From Ceratothoa steindachneri (Eukaryota > Arthropoda > Malacostraca > Isopoda > Cymothoidae): DNA of 64,000 nt. The translations under genes were made by a program, and so were the position numbers. This document shows, piece after piece, positions 13,601 to 25,950 of this stretch; position 1 is the stretch's first letter; every line of letters begins with the position of its first letter. The stretch is taken from assembly GCA_963969495.1 (NCBI GenBank), contig OZ018338.1, forward strand, positions 51,463,973-51,527,972. Reading direction: 5' to 3'. The notes beneath the pieces are model-generated. The model saw only the letters and a list, made by a program, of their open reading frames with translations. It was not told the origin of the DNA and searched no databases.

Positions 13601-14840
13601 GTCCATGAATCGAATGCAGGGCATAAAAATGCCTCATCCAAAATCTCAATTTGGCACTGTGCCAAAATACTTCGAAGAACGTTGGTCATCTCGCTAATTT
13701 ATGCGATTCCCACCCCGTCAGGGATATGGAGTGCACGATTATGAGCGCGCCTAGTAGTTTTCTCTTATGCTACTCTCGTTATGCACCACCCATTTTTATT
13801 TTCCTTACCATCCCATCCCATTTTTATAGAACTTTATGAAAACCTTTCTTGAAAAATTGCCTTAGCATCATTTAGTAAGACAGGCAAACTAAAAGGTGGA
13901 ATAATGCCTGGATAACGTTGGATAGCACAAAGATCTCATTCTTTTTTTTGCTCACACCTGTCTTTCAAGGTAATTCTGGATCTACCATTTGGTCCCTCTA
14001 ATCCTTTTATGCTAATAACCTGGTGGATGTCAGGTTGACCCTTGAGAAAGAAAACTTTACCTAATTCTATGTCAAAGAAGAAGTGGATTTAGCAACCGAG
14101 AAGTGACCCTGAGACATGGTTTCCTCTTTCGTAAAATTACATTGGCTTATGGCGATAGTTGTCGCAAGAACCAAGGCACCTAATGACATTACTAGGAATA
14201 TCAAGGTATTATCTCGATATAAACAATAATTTCCATGGCAGCATAGTATCGATGAAGAATTTAATCTTTTCGTGATCTAAAACCTCATCTTTTAGGCACT
14301 ATTTTATGCGCATTTCTCATCTAAAATGCACTTTTCCATGTGACTTTGATGGGCTAAAAATATTTTCATTCGTTAGCAGAAAAAAACTTCACAAAGACAA
14401 AACGAATACCCTAAAATCTTTGAACGAACAGAGAGAAAGATCCTTATTCTTGGCATTATTCTGTCATGTTATAAATAAGCATCAAACAATTATATAATGA
14501 TATTATGCTGGTTCCTTACTCTCTTTAGCTGGCATCGTAATTTTTATATTCTATATAAAAAGTAATTTGTGCATAACTAAAACTCCTTTCCTTCCTCACC
14601 ATTTCCTTTGTAATTCTGGTGGCCATTATGGATCTGTCACGTGTAAGAAAAGATTTACCCAATGTTCAGGAAGAAAACATATAACAACACTGCTCCTAAT
14701 ATAATTTTCTAGCCAGCCGAAAAATACAGTGCAGCAATTATATAGTGTAAAAGGAAAGCAAAATGAGTATTTTGCCAAGACAATTTCAGTTGAATTTCTT
14801 TGACAATAAACTGAGAAAGGAGGAGAAGAAATCACCACCC
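10606..14840. other. No recognised gene; AT-rich DNA
   Basis: No protein homology or RNA gene seen. The frames at 12382-12937 are hydrophobic or basic because the DNA is a T-rich strand; they show no domain. A pyrimidine-rich stretch with repeated CCCTTTTTCCCTT lies around 12780-12835. Confidence 0.5.
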
Positions 14841-14844
14841 CCTA

Positions 14845-14989
14845 CCGAGCTGATATGAGGTCCTTTACTATGCTCGTTACTACTCTCCACTCTGAATGGT
14901 TTTTAGGACTACGGTTTTGCTCATTTCTCGTCATTCTGAACAAGCTTAAGAGAAGCGAAACGTCAGTAATCGACCTCATACCAGCTCGG
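14845..14989. repeat. Inverted repeat, 18-bp arms, enclosing hammerhead-like motif
   Basis: CCGAGCTGATATGAGGTC at 14845-14862 pairs with GACCTCATACCAGCTCGG at 14972-14989 with one mismatch; C-rich and G-rich flanks extend the match. Inside the right half, 14936-14964 reads CTGAACA, then a stem GCTT/AAGC with loop AAGAG, then GAAACGTC. That order resembles a hammerhead ribozyme core (CUGANGA, stem II, GAAA, cleavage-site GUC), but the invariant G of CUGANGA is C here and one extra A precedes the stem. A relic or chance match is possible. Confidence 0.45.
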
Positions 14990-17174
14990 GGGTTTCTCTT
15001 ATCGCCCTATCTCAAGAAAGTTACTGGACCTCAAACTACTACTTGAAATAGCCTAAGATATGTATCCATTAACGATATTTTCATTACAGGCAAAAATCCT
15101 GTGATAGACGTCCTTTTTCTAACTACCACTTCAAATCGCACCCTAGTCAAAGAGCTGAACCATCTGCTAACAGTAACTGGAAGTCAAAAAAGCAAAACTA
15201 CTTGTGTGCGATGATAATCATGTAAACTATTGAATAATAAAATTAATATCAGGATGTTCCATTTCAAATGTATTTCCCTTTTATTTTGGGCATGATTACC
15301 ATAACTTGAAATTGTCCTGTGGAAATAATGAAAGATAGCATTAAAATAACGATTAACTATGACAAATGATAAAATGCCTATATATAATCTAATGTTTACT
15401 TGTAGTCACCATCAATTCGAGATATTATAATCTTGTTTTCTTAGCAAAAATATATTATTATATGAGTTTTCGATAATTTCCTTAAAACATAGTCAATCAT
15501 GGATCAATCTGACAATTAAGCTGAAGATGCAACTGCCAACACTTTTTTCGGGTATATTTTAGCGCGACTATTCCAACTCTCCAGTGAAACTATTTACAAA
15601 TACCACTGAAAACAATTCAATAAAGAAGTGACACACCTAACTAATATACTCTCAGGTCTTTCAGTACAGAGCAAGTAATATTTAAAAGTATTTTAAAATA
15701 ATGTGTTAAGGTAAGCCTATCATCTCAAATTAACTAGATACCAAAAAATAGAACTCACTTCGAGTCAAAAGGTCTAATATTTTTACACATTATTTGGAAA
15801 CATTACTTTAATTAGATATAAAAACTATAGTTCTCTCCACATTGCATTTTCAGGTTTATCTCTCCATGTCTTCTCAAGCGTGACATATTTTTTTGGTAAA
15901 TATGAAAAATGTGCTACTATATAAAAATATGTATCAAATCTTTCATGTATTTCGCAAATATTAAAGGACAGTGAATGCATTTCTAACTACTTGTACTTGA
16001 AAATGAAGTACTTTCAGTTATACATTTAATTAAGTTTCAGGAAATTAATGTCGTTTTAAAAGACAAAGAAAGTTTGGTAATGTCTACACAATTATTCTAG
16101 CCCTTTATAATTTATGTTTTGTTGGAATTATTCATTAGTGATAGCACCAAGTGAAGCACACGTAAGTCCTTTCATGCTTTAAAATACATTAAAGTGATTA
16201 GTGTTAAATTAACAGCAAGAAGCATTATATAACTTATGGAGGTTTGTTGCAGAATATTCGTAAATATGAGGCAGTTTGGGTTCGAAAATTTCTGTTTCGG
16301 CGACTTCGTAAATTTCATTCCAAGGGTAAAGACCACCATGCTGCAATTCTTCTTGAAACACTTAATTCCCATGTGAAACCTAATCCTCGACAAACCACTT
16401 TTTGTGAAATGACCATAAATTTAAACCACTGTCATAAAAAAGTGCGTAAAAACTTTAGTCATATGATGTTTACAAAAATGCTAGAGGGCCACATAAACTA
16501 CAAGAAGGGTAAAGTCTACAACGTGTGAATATTGCTTTTATATCTATTGGCTGGAAATGGTTGTAAGACATTTCTAGAGAGAATTATTAAAAAAGATGAA
16601 TGTTTTTGCACAATATTAAGCGGAAAAACAATCACTTGATCTCAAACAAAAACCTATTCCTACTTTTAGACGAGGTAACCAACTACAGAAGGCTATATTT
16701 TGCCTTTACTTTGGATTAAAAGAAGTTATTATAATTTAACTATATATTGATGAGTGTCTTCGACAACAAATGGAGAGAGAGGGTAAGAAACACCAGTGTG
16801 GTAAAAAGTTCTATGCTGACCTTTCGTTGCCCTGAAGCTTCTCCAGGGCACATGAACTTAATTTTATGAGTGCAAATGGCTGGGGCATCTGTTACAAAAG
16901 TTTCAGAGTTTTCTAACGTTTCAAGAGGAATTGTATCTAAAGTCATGCTGGCATAACAAAACCATGCAAAATCTAGTTCTGAGAAGAGTAACTCAAGACA
17001 GAATGCGAAACACAGTGACGGATAGCGCAGAGCTTTAAACCCCATTTCTCCAAATTAGTATCAACCAAAATAAGTTATTCGAGTGCTCATTGCAGGTAAA
17101 TACCATGGAAGGGACTCATTTGCAGAATATTCTTTTCTAAATTAATGTGTAAATAAACCTAAAGTAGTACAAAG
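14990..17174. other. No recognised gene; may contain a lost transposon 5' part
   Basis: The + strand frame 16244-16528 (basic, 94 residues) and the - strand frame 16740-17045 show no known motif. The DNA just left of 17175 is where the N-terminal part of the following Tc1-like transposase would lie, but I cannot recognise a helix-turn-helix domain there. Confidence 0.4.
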
Positions 17175-17830
17175 AACACAAGAAGTGTATATTAGACTAA
17201 TGGAAGAATGATATCTTCTCTGACGAATCATATTTCGCCTTTCCTTCCTTGTTCTGAAGCTTTTGATCTCGATTGCTTGACGTCAGCTATAAACCACTGA
17301 GGCAGCTTTATGATAGTTTCGGTCGCTATGTCGTTAAAATTTCTTGGTCATGCAATAGTACTGACTGGTAGGTTACTTTTAAGAAGTAATTGTCTTTTCG
17401 GGTGGCCAACTTTACACAGTGGTGCGAATACAGTTTCAATAGTGCCACCATCATCCAATAAGATAATACCCGGATACATATAGCTAAAATGGTAGAAAAT
17501 GGCACGAAGAGAGCAAATATGAAGTAGAACACTTGTATTTTTCCTTACATACATCAGTTATTAACATAATCGAAAATCTCTGGTGTCGTTTAGAGCAGCA
17601 AATAAGGAACCACTTTTCATTCTCAGAAATGTCTGAAAGATTTGGAACTGGTTCTGCTTTAGGAATGGATTAAATTCCATATAACCACTGCCCAAAACAT
17701 GTGTGACTCTATTATCCGATGTATTGAAGCAGTTATTGCTGCTAAAGGGGATCCAGACTGGCATTAGATAATAATATTGTTACTATATTGATGTTTCCAT
17801 TATTTTGTCTACTTGTATGTCAACAATTGC
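17175..17830 (+). pseudogene. Tc1-like transposase relic (DDE domain only)
   Basis: Broken catalytic domain of a Tc1-type cut-and-paste transposase. Reading across frames, the order is DIFSDESYF (first catalytic Asp region, ~17207), then QxDNTRIHIAK (second Asp region, ~17458, with a stop inside), then an ENLWCRLE-like stretch (~17570), then EWIKFHITTAQNMCDSI and RRCxAVIAAKG-type C-terminal sequence (to ~17765). Several stops and frameshifts interrupt it. The sequence after the stop (ATTATTTTGTCTACTTG, ~17793) looks like a typical Tc1 inverted end. I could not find the left partner or the DNA-binding domain, so the copy appears truncated. The family assignment rests on motif order, not a computed alignment. 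Confidence 0.6.
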
Positions 17831-20032
17831 AACGTTTAAATGAAGATCTTAAAAAAATGTCCTTCTATGGTTAACCAAAAGTTGGTCCTCCTTCATCAGC
17901 TCAATGCACAGCCACACGTGGCACATTTAATCCTCCCTCCAAATTACTGCTTTACGTTAGAATTATTATAGAACTATAAAAAAAGTGAAAATTGCAGAAG
18001 TGAAAATACGTACAAAATATATACTCGTAGATCCGTCAGCAAATGTTAGGGCATGGAAGGCAGAAAATCATCCAGATGTCAACTGTAGCATGGTGACTCA
18101 TTACTTGCCTAATCCTACTTGAGGGGAACATCCTCCATGAACAAATATGTGCGAAATAATGCACATAAAGGTACAGATTTGTATCCTCCTGCAGTAAAAT
18201 TCACGTGGCTGGTCGACATTATATGAAAGAATACCACAAATTGTTGTCCCCACCATGAATTATTATACCTCAAAGTAGTGCCACCTAAAACTAGAGAAAA
18301 AAATACTCTAATGTAAATTTTATTGAATAATCGTTTAATTTCCCTGAAATTCCACAGAACCTTGTTTTAAATTTGCAGCTGAGAGCGTTCAGGTTTCATC
18401 TGCACAGAGGCAGATTTAAGCCATAGAGAAGATACTCAGTGAGAATATTTTAACTCGAAAAATAGCTAAGTTGAAGATCTGTGTCGAAAATTGGAAGAGG
18501 AGTGAAATAAAATCATGCCTTAACAATGCGACAAGTTGTTGAAGACATGCCTAGTAATTTATTCATAATCAGGGATTGAATATTTCATAGAAATATTTTG
18601 TTCTATTTTTTATGCTAGTTATGTTATTTTCTGATAATGGCTGCATTTATATTTAACTGCTCTGGTTTTGAAAGCATCCTTTCATTACTTTTCTGATTTC
18701 TCTTCCTTTGGAAATAAATCTTAGACACCTTTTGAGGCAAACTTCAAAGAATATTCTGTACAATTTTCATTGAAATTAAACATTTTCACTAAAATGTATA
18801 TTTTAGTATTTTGTTCCCTGATTTTGGACGGTAATATACTAGTGTAGCTAAAAAAAAAAAGAATGAGGTGAAAATCTTAATTTATTTTCGTAATTATTTT
18901 AAAAAGAATAAATTATTATATATTCTATATTCATTACACGTAAACTAAAATATTTAAAGCCTTTTTAGTCGCGACTCTATAAGTTACTAGTCGGTCCATC
19001 GGTCAGATGGTAACCATTTTACTTTTCAATGGGTTTTTGAAAGTTTTGAAGGTAAAGGTCGTTTGCTAATTGAAAAAACGTTTGTTAATTAATTTTCTTT
19101 TTCAAAATTATTGAAATAATTAATAACAGGCAACTTAGGCCTGTTGACCTTGTTTTGTTTTAATATTGATGATTATCTTCTATAGCGCACGGAGATAAGA
19201 ATCTCGGTATCTCTAATTATTAATATATTTTATAAGATAATCAGAAAAGATGATGGTCATTACAAAAATGTCTAACTTGTTAAGAATATGTCCCTTTTAC
19301 AGTTAATTATTTAATGGTGGAGTCTTTTGCCACGCTGCCTTAATGCAGTATGTCAAGGAAGCGGTCAACCTTTGGCTGTTATTGAAGATTAGGTTGCTTG
19401 GATAATGGCCTTCACACTTTTAGATTTAAGGGTGGGATTCTTTTCCTCTTAGCGCATAGTTTCTGTATGGCCGTGAGAGTTGGCTGGCTAATCCATCACA
19501 CTAAATCATGTGCAGTAAACTATTTTTGTAGTACTTTTAACACTGCGAGCAAATGTTAAGTCCTGTTAGAAAAAGAAATCTGCATCTTAATAAAGCTTGT
19601 TAGATGGGAGTGCGAAGTTCTCTAATATCTCTTAGTAGAAGGTAGCGTTGGCTTTGGGCTTGATAAAACACAGTAGCCAAAATCCAGTTGAAAAACCTCC
19701 ACTACAAATCATCAGAGACTGCGGTATGTTAACACTGGACTTTTATTAAACACCTTGAATCATGTACCTCCCCACTATCCCTCCAGAATCTAAGACATTT
19801 ACTTCTAAATGAAATTCAAATTTACACTCATCTGAAAAGAGAACTTAGGACACTCCTAATGTGCTCTCTGGTTTAAGGGTGGCTTGATATTAGAAATACG
19901 GCAGTTTTACCATTGACACCAGCCTAAGTCCACTAGTTATAAAGCTCTCCCAAGTTCCTGACTTCACTTTGCTGGGCGAATATTCGACTGCGTAGCATTG
20001 CCCTACTACCTTCTGAAGAGCGTTGTAATCTC
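17831..20032. other. No recognised gene; AT-rich DNA
   Basis: No conserved coding signal. The stretch NAQPHVAH in one frame near 17900 recalls a transposase motif but nothing around it supports that. The 19.3-20.0 kb part is slightly richer in GC, without a recognisable feature. Confidence 0.5.
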
Positions 20033-20084
20033 ACGCGTGCTTAAGAACTACAGACTTTTGAGCCTCGCCATCTAAGCACGCGAC
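20033..20084. repeat. Perfect 10-bp stem hairpin
   Basis: CGCGTGCTTA and TAAGCACGCG form a perfect inverted repeat with about 31 bases between the arms. It lies roughly 80-130 bases before the estimated 5' end of the family A retrotransposon. No pol III boxes are seen, so I do not call it a tRNA. Confidence 0.6.
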
Positions 20085-20787
20085 TGCCCTGGGAGTCATT
20101 AGGATCCCAGTTGATCTGCAAAGATTTTTATATAATCTTTTCGCTGTGAGTGATGAAGTAAAATAATGGCCTTAACACCTCATTGCTCCCATCCACCGCC
20201 ATGCGTGGGAACCTGCTCGGATCACTGCCCTTCATTAATTTCGTCTTAACTATGTCGGCCACTTGGACTGACATAATTAATGGCTTGCGTGGAAACTGGT
20301 TTGAGGCCTATCCCATAGAAGAAGCACAAGTCAGAAATTTTCTCGAATCTGGGGCAAAACTGCGAGTCCCCGACGGAGAAGAAATCCTCATCGCCCGGGG
20401 GACTCGGCCAGAATCATAGAGGGAAATACTCCCGTCTCTATGTAGTTGGATGCAGTTTTGGCGTACGTACCCATGAGGGGGTGGCAAAAACTTAGCGGTC
20501 GTTGATTCAGCCGCTATGCATTAAGTCCACCAAGCTCAACCCTCTGAGGTCCCCACTCGAGAACCATCCTCCATATATCATCACCCATCATCCCGGCACC
20601 ATCCGAGCGGGGAAACAACAGGAAACTGGACGGGAGCGTTCTTCTCATATCGAAGTCAAATCCAACCATTGACTCTACCTCCTTTACCACTTCTGACATC
20701 ACTTTTTTCACCCATAACATAATAACTACGCATTTTTTACAGAGGAAGAAAAGAACAGCAGAAAGAAGAAAGAAGACGCCCACGACG

Positions 20788-22075
20788 ATGGAGGCCCTCC
20801 CTAAGAGGGTCCCCCTACGGACCATAGCTGGAAAAAAGACCCCCGAGAAGAAAACCGTGTGCCAATCCATATTTTCAAATTTAAGGATTGCACTGATCAA
20901 GTTTATTGACATCCCAAATGGTTTCATCGCTATATGCGGTGTGAACAAGGACATAGACCGGCTCCTATCTGATGAAGGGGCCGAAGTGCTAAGGGAGATG
21001 GACTTGGAAGTCAAAACCCTACCAGCGATCTCTGCCGAAAGGTGGAGAGCTGGGTGGGAGAGAACTCCCCCGCGGACATAAAAAGCGAGGTCAAAAGGAA
21101 CCACACATGGGCTAAGGTCAGGGAAGTTATCAAATTTCGTGACCATACCCGTCTTCAAGATGACCTTTCAAACTACTGAAATGGCTCACAAGGCGTCAAC
21201 GGAGGGACTCCCCATTTTTAATATGAGGATATCAGGCAGCAATATAGAACACGAGAGATACCACAGCATCCAGATGTGCTTCGTCTGTTATGCTTTAGAG
21301 AAGCATACAACCGTCAATTGCCCCCAAAAGAAAACAATTTGGTGCAGAGAATGCGCCACACAGGGTTATCTATATGACGCCTGCAAAAGCACTGACAAAA
21401 AGTGTATGAACTGTAAGGGACCCCATCGAACGATGGCCCTTAACTGCCCAAAGAAAAAGGAAACATAAAAAAATGGAAGATGAAGAAAAGAAGAAGAAAA
21501 CTAATACCTATGCAAGCACTGTGAAGAGAAGTGAAGGGATGGCCTCAGCATTGGCAACTCCCTTACCGATGGTCTTCACAAACGACCTAAGTGCAAAGAT
21601 AGTCATCTGCATTACACATGCAAACGTGGCAAATGCGGTAAAACCTGGATGCTACAAACAGGTTTTAAACGCGCTATTAGGGGCAAATAACCTGCCATCC
21701 ACCATCGTGCCTGATGACCCAGAATACTCCAGGGCATTCAAGGATAGCGGTATTAGAAATAGTAATAATGACGAAAATGCCACTGGACTGAAAGAGGTCA
21801 TTAAATCTCCCTTATCGGAGGAATCCGAAGAAGAGGACGAGAATAATGAAAAAGAGGAACAAGAATCCACATCTTTGGATAGTGACGAGGGCCCATGTAC
21901 TAGCACAAGAGCGACGAAGAGTCGGTCAAAGACTCCTAGTCCTCCCTCAAAGAACGAAAAGGCTGGGCACACCAGACCCGCCCCACAGGCCAAGAAAAGC
22001 AAAAAAGACGAAGAAGAAACACAGGTAAATACATCTCACAATGGAACGGAACTCACTAAGAATCATGGAAATTAA
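20788..22075 (+). pseudogene. Family A ORF1: Gag-like zinc-knuckle protein, broken
   Basis: RNA-binding Gag-like protein of the LINE ribonucleoprotein particle. The start MEALPKRVPLRTIAG matches MEARTKGVPLRTIAG of the other copy, so 20788 is a good start. The first frame closes at 21081, a second frame carries ~21075-21138, and the knuckle region follows at 21139-21468. Three cysteine clusters start near 21277: CFVCYALEKHTTVNC, then CRECATQGYLYDAC, then CMNCKGPHRTMALNC. The second has Tyr where its sister copy has His, so that knuckle has probably lost zinc binding. The frame then stops and shifts; 21473-22075 holds an acidic then basic low-complexity tail containing AKIVICITHANVANAVKPGC, conserved between the copies. 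At least three lesions are visible. The end overlaps the ORF2 start by about 35 bases. Confidence 0.8.
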
Positions 22076-24773
22076 TACCAACGGCTGGACAGCGAAAAGA
22101 ACTATCTACGGGAATTTGTTCAGGGAGATTGATGCAGATGTCATCTTGATTTCTGAACATGGGATTGACACTCGTAGCTCCGAAATGAAGATCTGGAACT
22201 ACGACGTGTTAATCATGAATTACTCTCAAGAGCGGTACGACGGTGCCGCCATCGCCATCAAAAGAGGGATCAAGTATAAACCAATAAGAAACCTGAAAGA
22301 ATCCTATCTTGCAATAGAGGTCGAACTCGATATAGGAAAGCTGGTCATCGCCACCGGGTACCAGCCGCCGAGACGAGAATATTTGCCAATCCATTCTCTC
22401 TCTGGCCTATTTGGCAGAAGGAACCCCACCATATTATTGGGGGATCTCAATCCCAGATGTCGGGAATCTGAGTACAGGACCTTCAATGGAAATGTAAGGT
22501 GCCTGGATATTATGATGGGCCGAAATATGGTCCATAGAATAGGCCCGGACTTCCCATCCTATACTCGAGTAAGAAGGGCCACAAAACCAGACATTTGTCT
22601 GGCTAATCGTCAGCTGCCGTTCAATTACTACATGGAACCAGTCCAGGTACCATGCAGTGATCATATAGGGATCCTACTTACCATCGACAGGAATCATATA
22701 CAAGTCCCAGCTCCGGTCAGAAAAGACTAAGGGGAGAGCAAACTGGGCACGGTACGCGGGTCTCCTCGAGGCCTTCGCCCACCAAATCTGGACGAGGCAA
22801 TTCTCGAGGAGATAGAAGACGCACTCGACCACCCCAACGAACATCTTATGATTCAGATAGGGCTTGCATCCCCAAAACCCAGTATAAAACCATCTCCTCA
22901 TACAAGTGAACTGAGTACATGAAAGAACTCTGCAGAGAACTGAGTCATGTACGAGTTAAATATCAGAAATGCATCAGTTGAATCACTACAACGAAGTAGA
23001 GAGATCAAGAAAGAGCTCAACCAGTTGATCCTCGAACAACAACGGAGACAATGGGAATATGCGATCGAGAGCCTCGATCAAGATACATCTCCAAAAGACT
23101 TTTGGAAGAAGGTCAAAAGTCTCAGAGGATGATCTGGGAAAAAGAAGAAAATGAAAATCCCAAAAGAAGATGGATCCATTGAAACGGAAGAAAGGAACAT
23201 CGAAGTAATACTCCGGCGTTATTAGGAAAAAATCTTTAGCATATCAGAAAAAGAAAACGAAGATTTTTATATAGAGTTCGAAAACAACATCATAGACGAG
23301 CTTAACACGGAAATACACCGAATGCATCCTCATCACGAGGTGGATAGACTGTGTGACGGAGACGCCAAGATCACCGAAGAAGAGATCCTTGGCGTACTCC
23401 GCTCATTCCGACAAAAAGCCCCAGGCCATTCGGGGCTTACGAAGGTAAACTTGGAAAAGGCACCAGCTAACATCATCGAAAGAATAAGACGTATTTTTAA
23501 CGCATGTCTGAATACAGGGTACTTTCCAGATGCTTATAAGACGGCAAAGATGATCTTCTTGCCCGAGCATGGAAAGAGCCCAACGTTGAGAAAGAGCTAC
23601 CGCCGAATTTCACTACTGGAATTTGGCGGGAAACTCTTCGAGAAGATCCTCAACGGGAGACTGGTGTCTCACCTAGAAGAAAACTTCCTCTACAACCCAT
23701 GTCAATTCGGGTTTAGAAAGAAGCGAAGTACCGAAATGGCAATCAATGTCATAACGGAAAAGCTTTCTGAAGCCAAACGGGAGAGGAGTTATGTGGATAT
23801 CGTTTGTCGGGATGTATCAATGGCGTTTGATAAGGTGTGGCAACAAGGCATGCAGTATAAGATCTTACGGCTGGGTCTAAGTGAAAACTTAGAAAGAACT
23901 CTCTGTGACTATGTCATGGAGAGAGCGGCGTATGTCAGTCTAGGGTGCACGAACGGACCAAAGTTTCCGCTCACTGCGGGCCTCCGCAGGGTGGGGTGTC
24001 TGTCCTCCACCCTTTACTCGATATACAACGCGGATTTTCCAGCCCCTGTGCACTCCTCTTTCCTCAATATTAAGTACGCCGATGATTTCAGCCATATAAT
24101 CTTCTCGCCATGGAGGAATGCGCCGTGGCGAGCTCGCATGACAGAGATGGAAATCGCGAACCTGAACAACTACGAGGCTCAGTGGAAGATAAGAACAAAC
24201 CAAGAGAAATTCAAGGTTTTCCCCATTGGATGCACCCTCAGGGCAGACGTGCGTGTGGGGGATACGCGATACCCCTACACCAACGAATGTAATGTACTCG
24301 GTATGAAAATCACCTATACCGGGTACAAGAAGCACGTCGAAGAAAGAATTTCTCGAGCCTCGGCCGCTGTCAGATCTCTGTATACATTTAGAAATCTACC
24401 TGAAAGCAACAAGAAGATCTACAATGCCCTTGTAAGATCTAGGTTGCTTTACCCCGCCTCCACCCTCTCATGTGTCTCAAAAACACAAAAGAGGCGACTT
24501 CAAGTAGTGCAAAATAAATGCATGTACCTAATCACGGGTACACGCAGGCAAGAATGAAGACGGCAAGAAGATCTGCACAGGGAGGCGGGGATAATTCCCA
24601 TTAACAAAGTAATAGAAAAACGGACCCGGAAAATGCCGGATCTGGTTAATCGGGAACTGAGTAATGAAATCACCCAGATGATTAACTAGAACAGAAGAGC
24701 TGACTGCCGCGACAGATTTCCCAGCTGGCTGGCGGGGACTAAGTGCCGTTCTATACATAATGAGATGTAAAAC
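22041..24773 (+). pseudogene. Family A ORF2: endonuclease-reverse transcriptase, broken
   Basis: Encodes an apurinic-type (EEP) endonuclease that nicks the target and a reverse transcriptase that copies the element RNA onto it. MEINTNGW (after 22065), LISEHGID, ATGYQPP, LLGDLNPRC, KPDICLAN and PCSDHIGIL (to ~22675) carry the conserved Asn, Glu, Tyr, Asp-Leu-Asn and Ser-Asp-His residues. The RT part holds RKKRSTEMAINVI, DVSMAFDKVW and YADD (24075-24086). The motif seen as GLPQxGCLSPTLY in copy 2 is GLRRVGCLSSTLY here, a damaging change. Almost everything stays in one frame, but stops occur at about 22728, 23130 and 23223 and small indels near 22730-22940 and 24557. The C-terminal KTQKRRLQVVQNKC recalls Jockey-type ends. 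The end is set by homology to EVPFYAR-stop of the other copies. Confidence 0.85.
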
Positions 24774-25262
24774 CTGAACCTAAAGAAGAAGAAAACCAAA
24801 CAAGACAAGAAACTCAAAACTACGACAACAACCCACCGATGAAGACACCTTTAAACCTATATTGTGAAAAAAAAACAATTACGACAAGAACCCTGCCAAA
24901 GATGAAGAAACAAAAAGACTAAAACACACACGAATACAAATAAAACCAACAACAATAAGCACGCACTAAAAATGTAATAACAAAACACAAACATACAAGC
25001 AATGCATAACACACACAAAATTAAACTAAAAGTTATTAAGACAAATGGCTTGAACGCCATAAATAATTATTTATAATTATTAAAAATCTACAGAAACAAC
25101 AAAGAATACACGCTACCTAAAAAAAAATAATAAAAGTGATAAGTCTGATCACCAGGCTCTAGGCATATCTCTACACCCTACCACACGTCTTTCTCTTTTC
25201 TCCGCTTGTCTATTTTCTCTATCTACCCACACACCCTATCATCCTCCCTTACATGCACCCAC
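24774..25262 (+). repeat. Family A 3' UTR (copy 1) with internal palindrome
   Basis: A-rich and C-rich untranslated tail shared with the two - strand copies. TGGCTTGAACGCCA (25046-25059) can form a 4-bp stem and is kept in all three copies, with one wobble change in copy 2. An AT-rich patch (25060-25085) follows where the others have true (AT)n arrays. A second conserved block, GGCTCTAG ... CACCCTACCACAC ... CACACACCCT, runs from about 25140 to 25260. Hydrophobic - strand frames here are not genes. Confidence 0.75.
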
Positions 25263-25546
25263 TTTTATTTAATCGTAATCATAATCACTTTACTTTTCTT
25301 GACTTGAATGATTAAATGCATAAATTATTACAGAAAAGAAAGTGTTCTAATATCTATGAGTTGTCGACATGGTGTAAGAGTATATGTAGGTGAGGGGATA
25401 GAGAAAGGGTGTGTGGATAGACAGCAGAAAGTAGACCAGTGGTGAGAAGCGAAAGAAGTGTGGTAGGGTGCAAAGGGATGCTAGAGCCTAGTGTTCAGGC
25501 CTATCGCTTTAAATTTTTTTGTTTTGCAGTTCCATTGTTGTTTAGC

Positions 25547-25556
<10 letters not shown>

Positions 25557-25619
<63 letters not shown>
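25557..25619. repeat. (AT)n inside the family A 3' UTR (copy 3)
   Basis: About 31 AT units. On the element strand the array lies between TGGCTTGAACGCCA (25622-25635 reversed) and the conserved distal UTR block, so it is internal to the element, not its end. Confidence 0.95.
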
Positions 25620-25622
<3 letters not shown>

Positions 25623-25950
25623 GGCGTTCAAGCCATTTGTCTTCAATTTAGTTAATGTATTTGGTTATGCTGTGCGCATTTGCTGTTGTTTTGGTAATTG
25701 CGTTAATTATTACTTTCTATGTTTGTTTAGTGTCTATGTTTTTTCGTATATTTTGTAATGTGTGTAGTTTGTGTATTTTGTTTCTTCGTGGATGTTGTGG
25801 AAGGTGAGTTTCAGTCTTCATCGGTAGATTTTTCAACTTCGGTAAGTTTGTGTCTCCATCGGTGAGTTTTGTCAATATCGGAGAGTTTTGTCAAAATCGG
25901 CGAGGTTTCACAATTTGGTTAGCTTTGTCTTGGTTTGGGAAAAAAACGTC

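Larger units (their letters stand above)
20160..25262 (+). mobile_element. Family A non-LTR retrotransposon, copy 1 (near full length)
   Basis: A two-ORF LINE of the Jockey/I type (clade uncertain) that would copy itself by target-primed reverse transcription. Limits come from comparing the copies. Homology to the reverse-strand copy at 38.8-44 kb begins near 20160-20165 (TTAACACCTCATTGCTCCC against TTAAGCACCTCACTGCTCCC) and the 3' UTR match ends near 25260 (ACACACCCT and following). Order: 5' UTR (20160-20787), Gag-like ORF1, ORF2 with endonuclease then reverse transcriptase, and a ~490-base 3' UTR. ORFs are broken by frameshifts and stops, so this copy cannot move by itself. No clear target-site duplication was found. 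A partial copy of the same family lies just downstream in opposite orientation, tail to tail. Confidence 0.85.

Noticed and set aside
16244..16528. 94-residue basic frame upstream of the Tc1 relic
   Set aside because: It was a candidate for the missing DNA-binding domain, but I see no helix-turn-helix pattern or Tc1 N-terminal motif.
17880..17940. NAQPHVAH-like string resembling a transposase second-Asp motif
   Set aside because: The catalytic Asp is absent and no flanking motif supports it; probably chance.
20514..21158. 214-residue - strand frame across the family A 5' region
   Set aside because: It opposes the conserved ORF1 start, is not kept in copy 2, and shows no motif.
24857..25060. 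Hydrophobic - strand frame with a Cys- and Leu-rich sequence
   Set aside because: It is the reverse strand of the A-rich LINE 3' UTR; the equivalent + strand frames in copies 2 and 3 are likewise artefacts.
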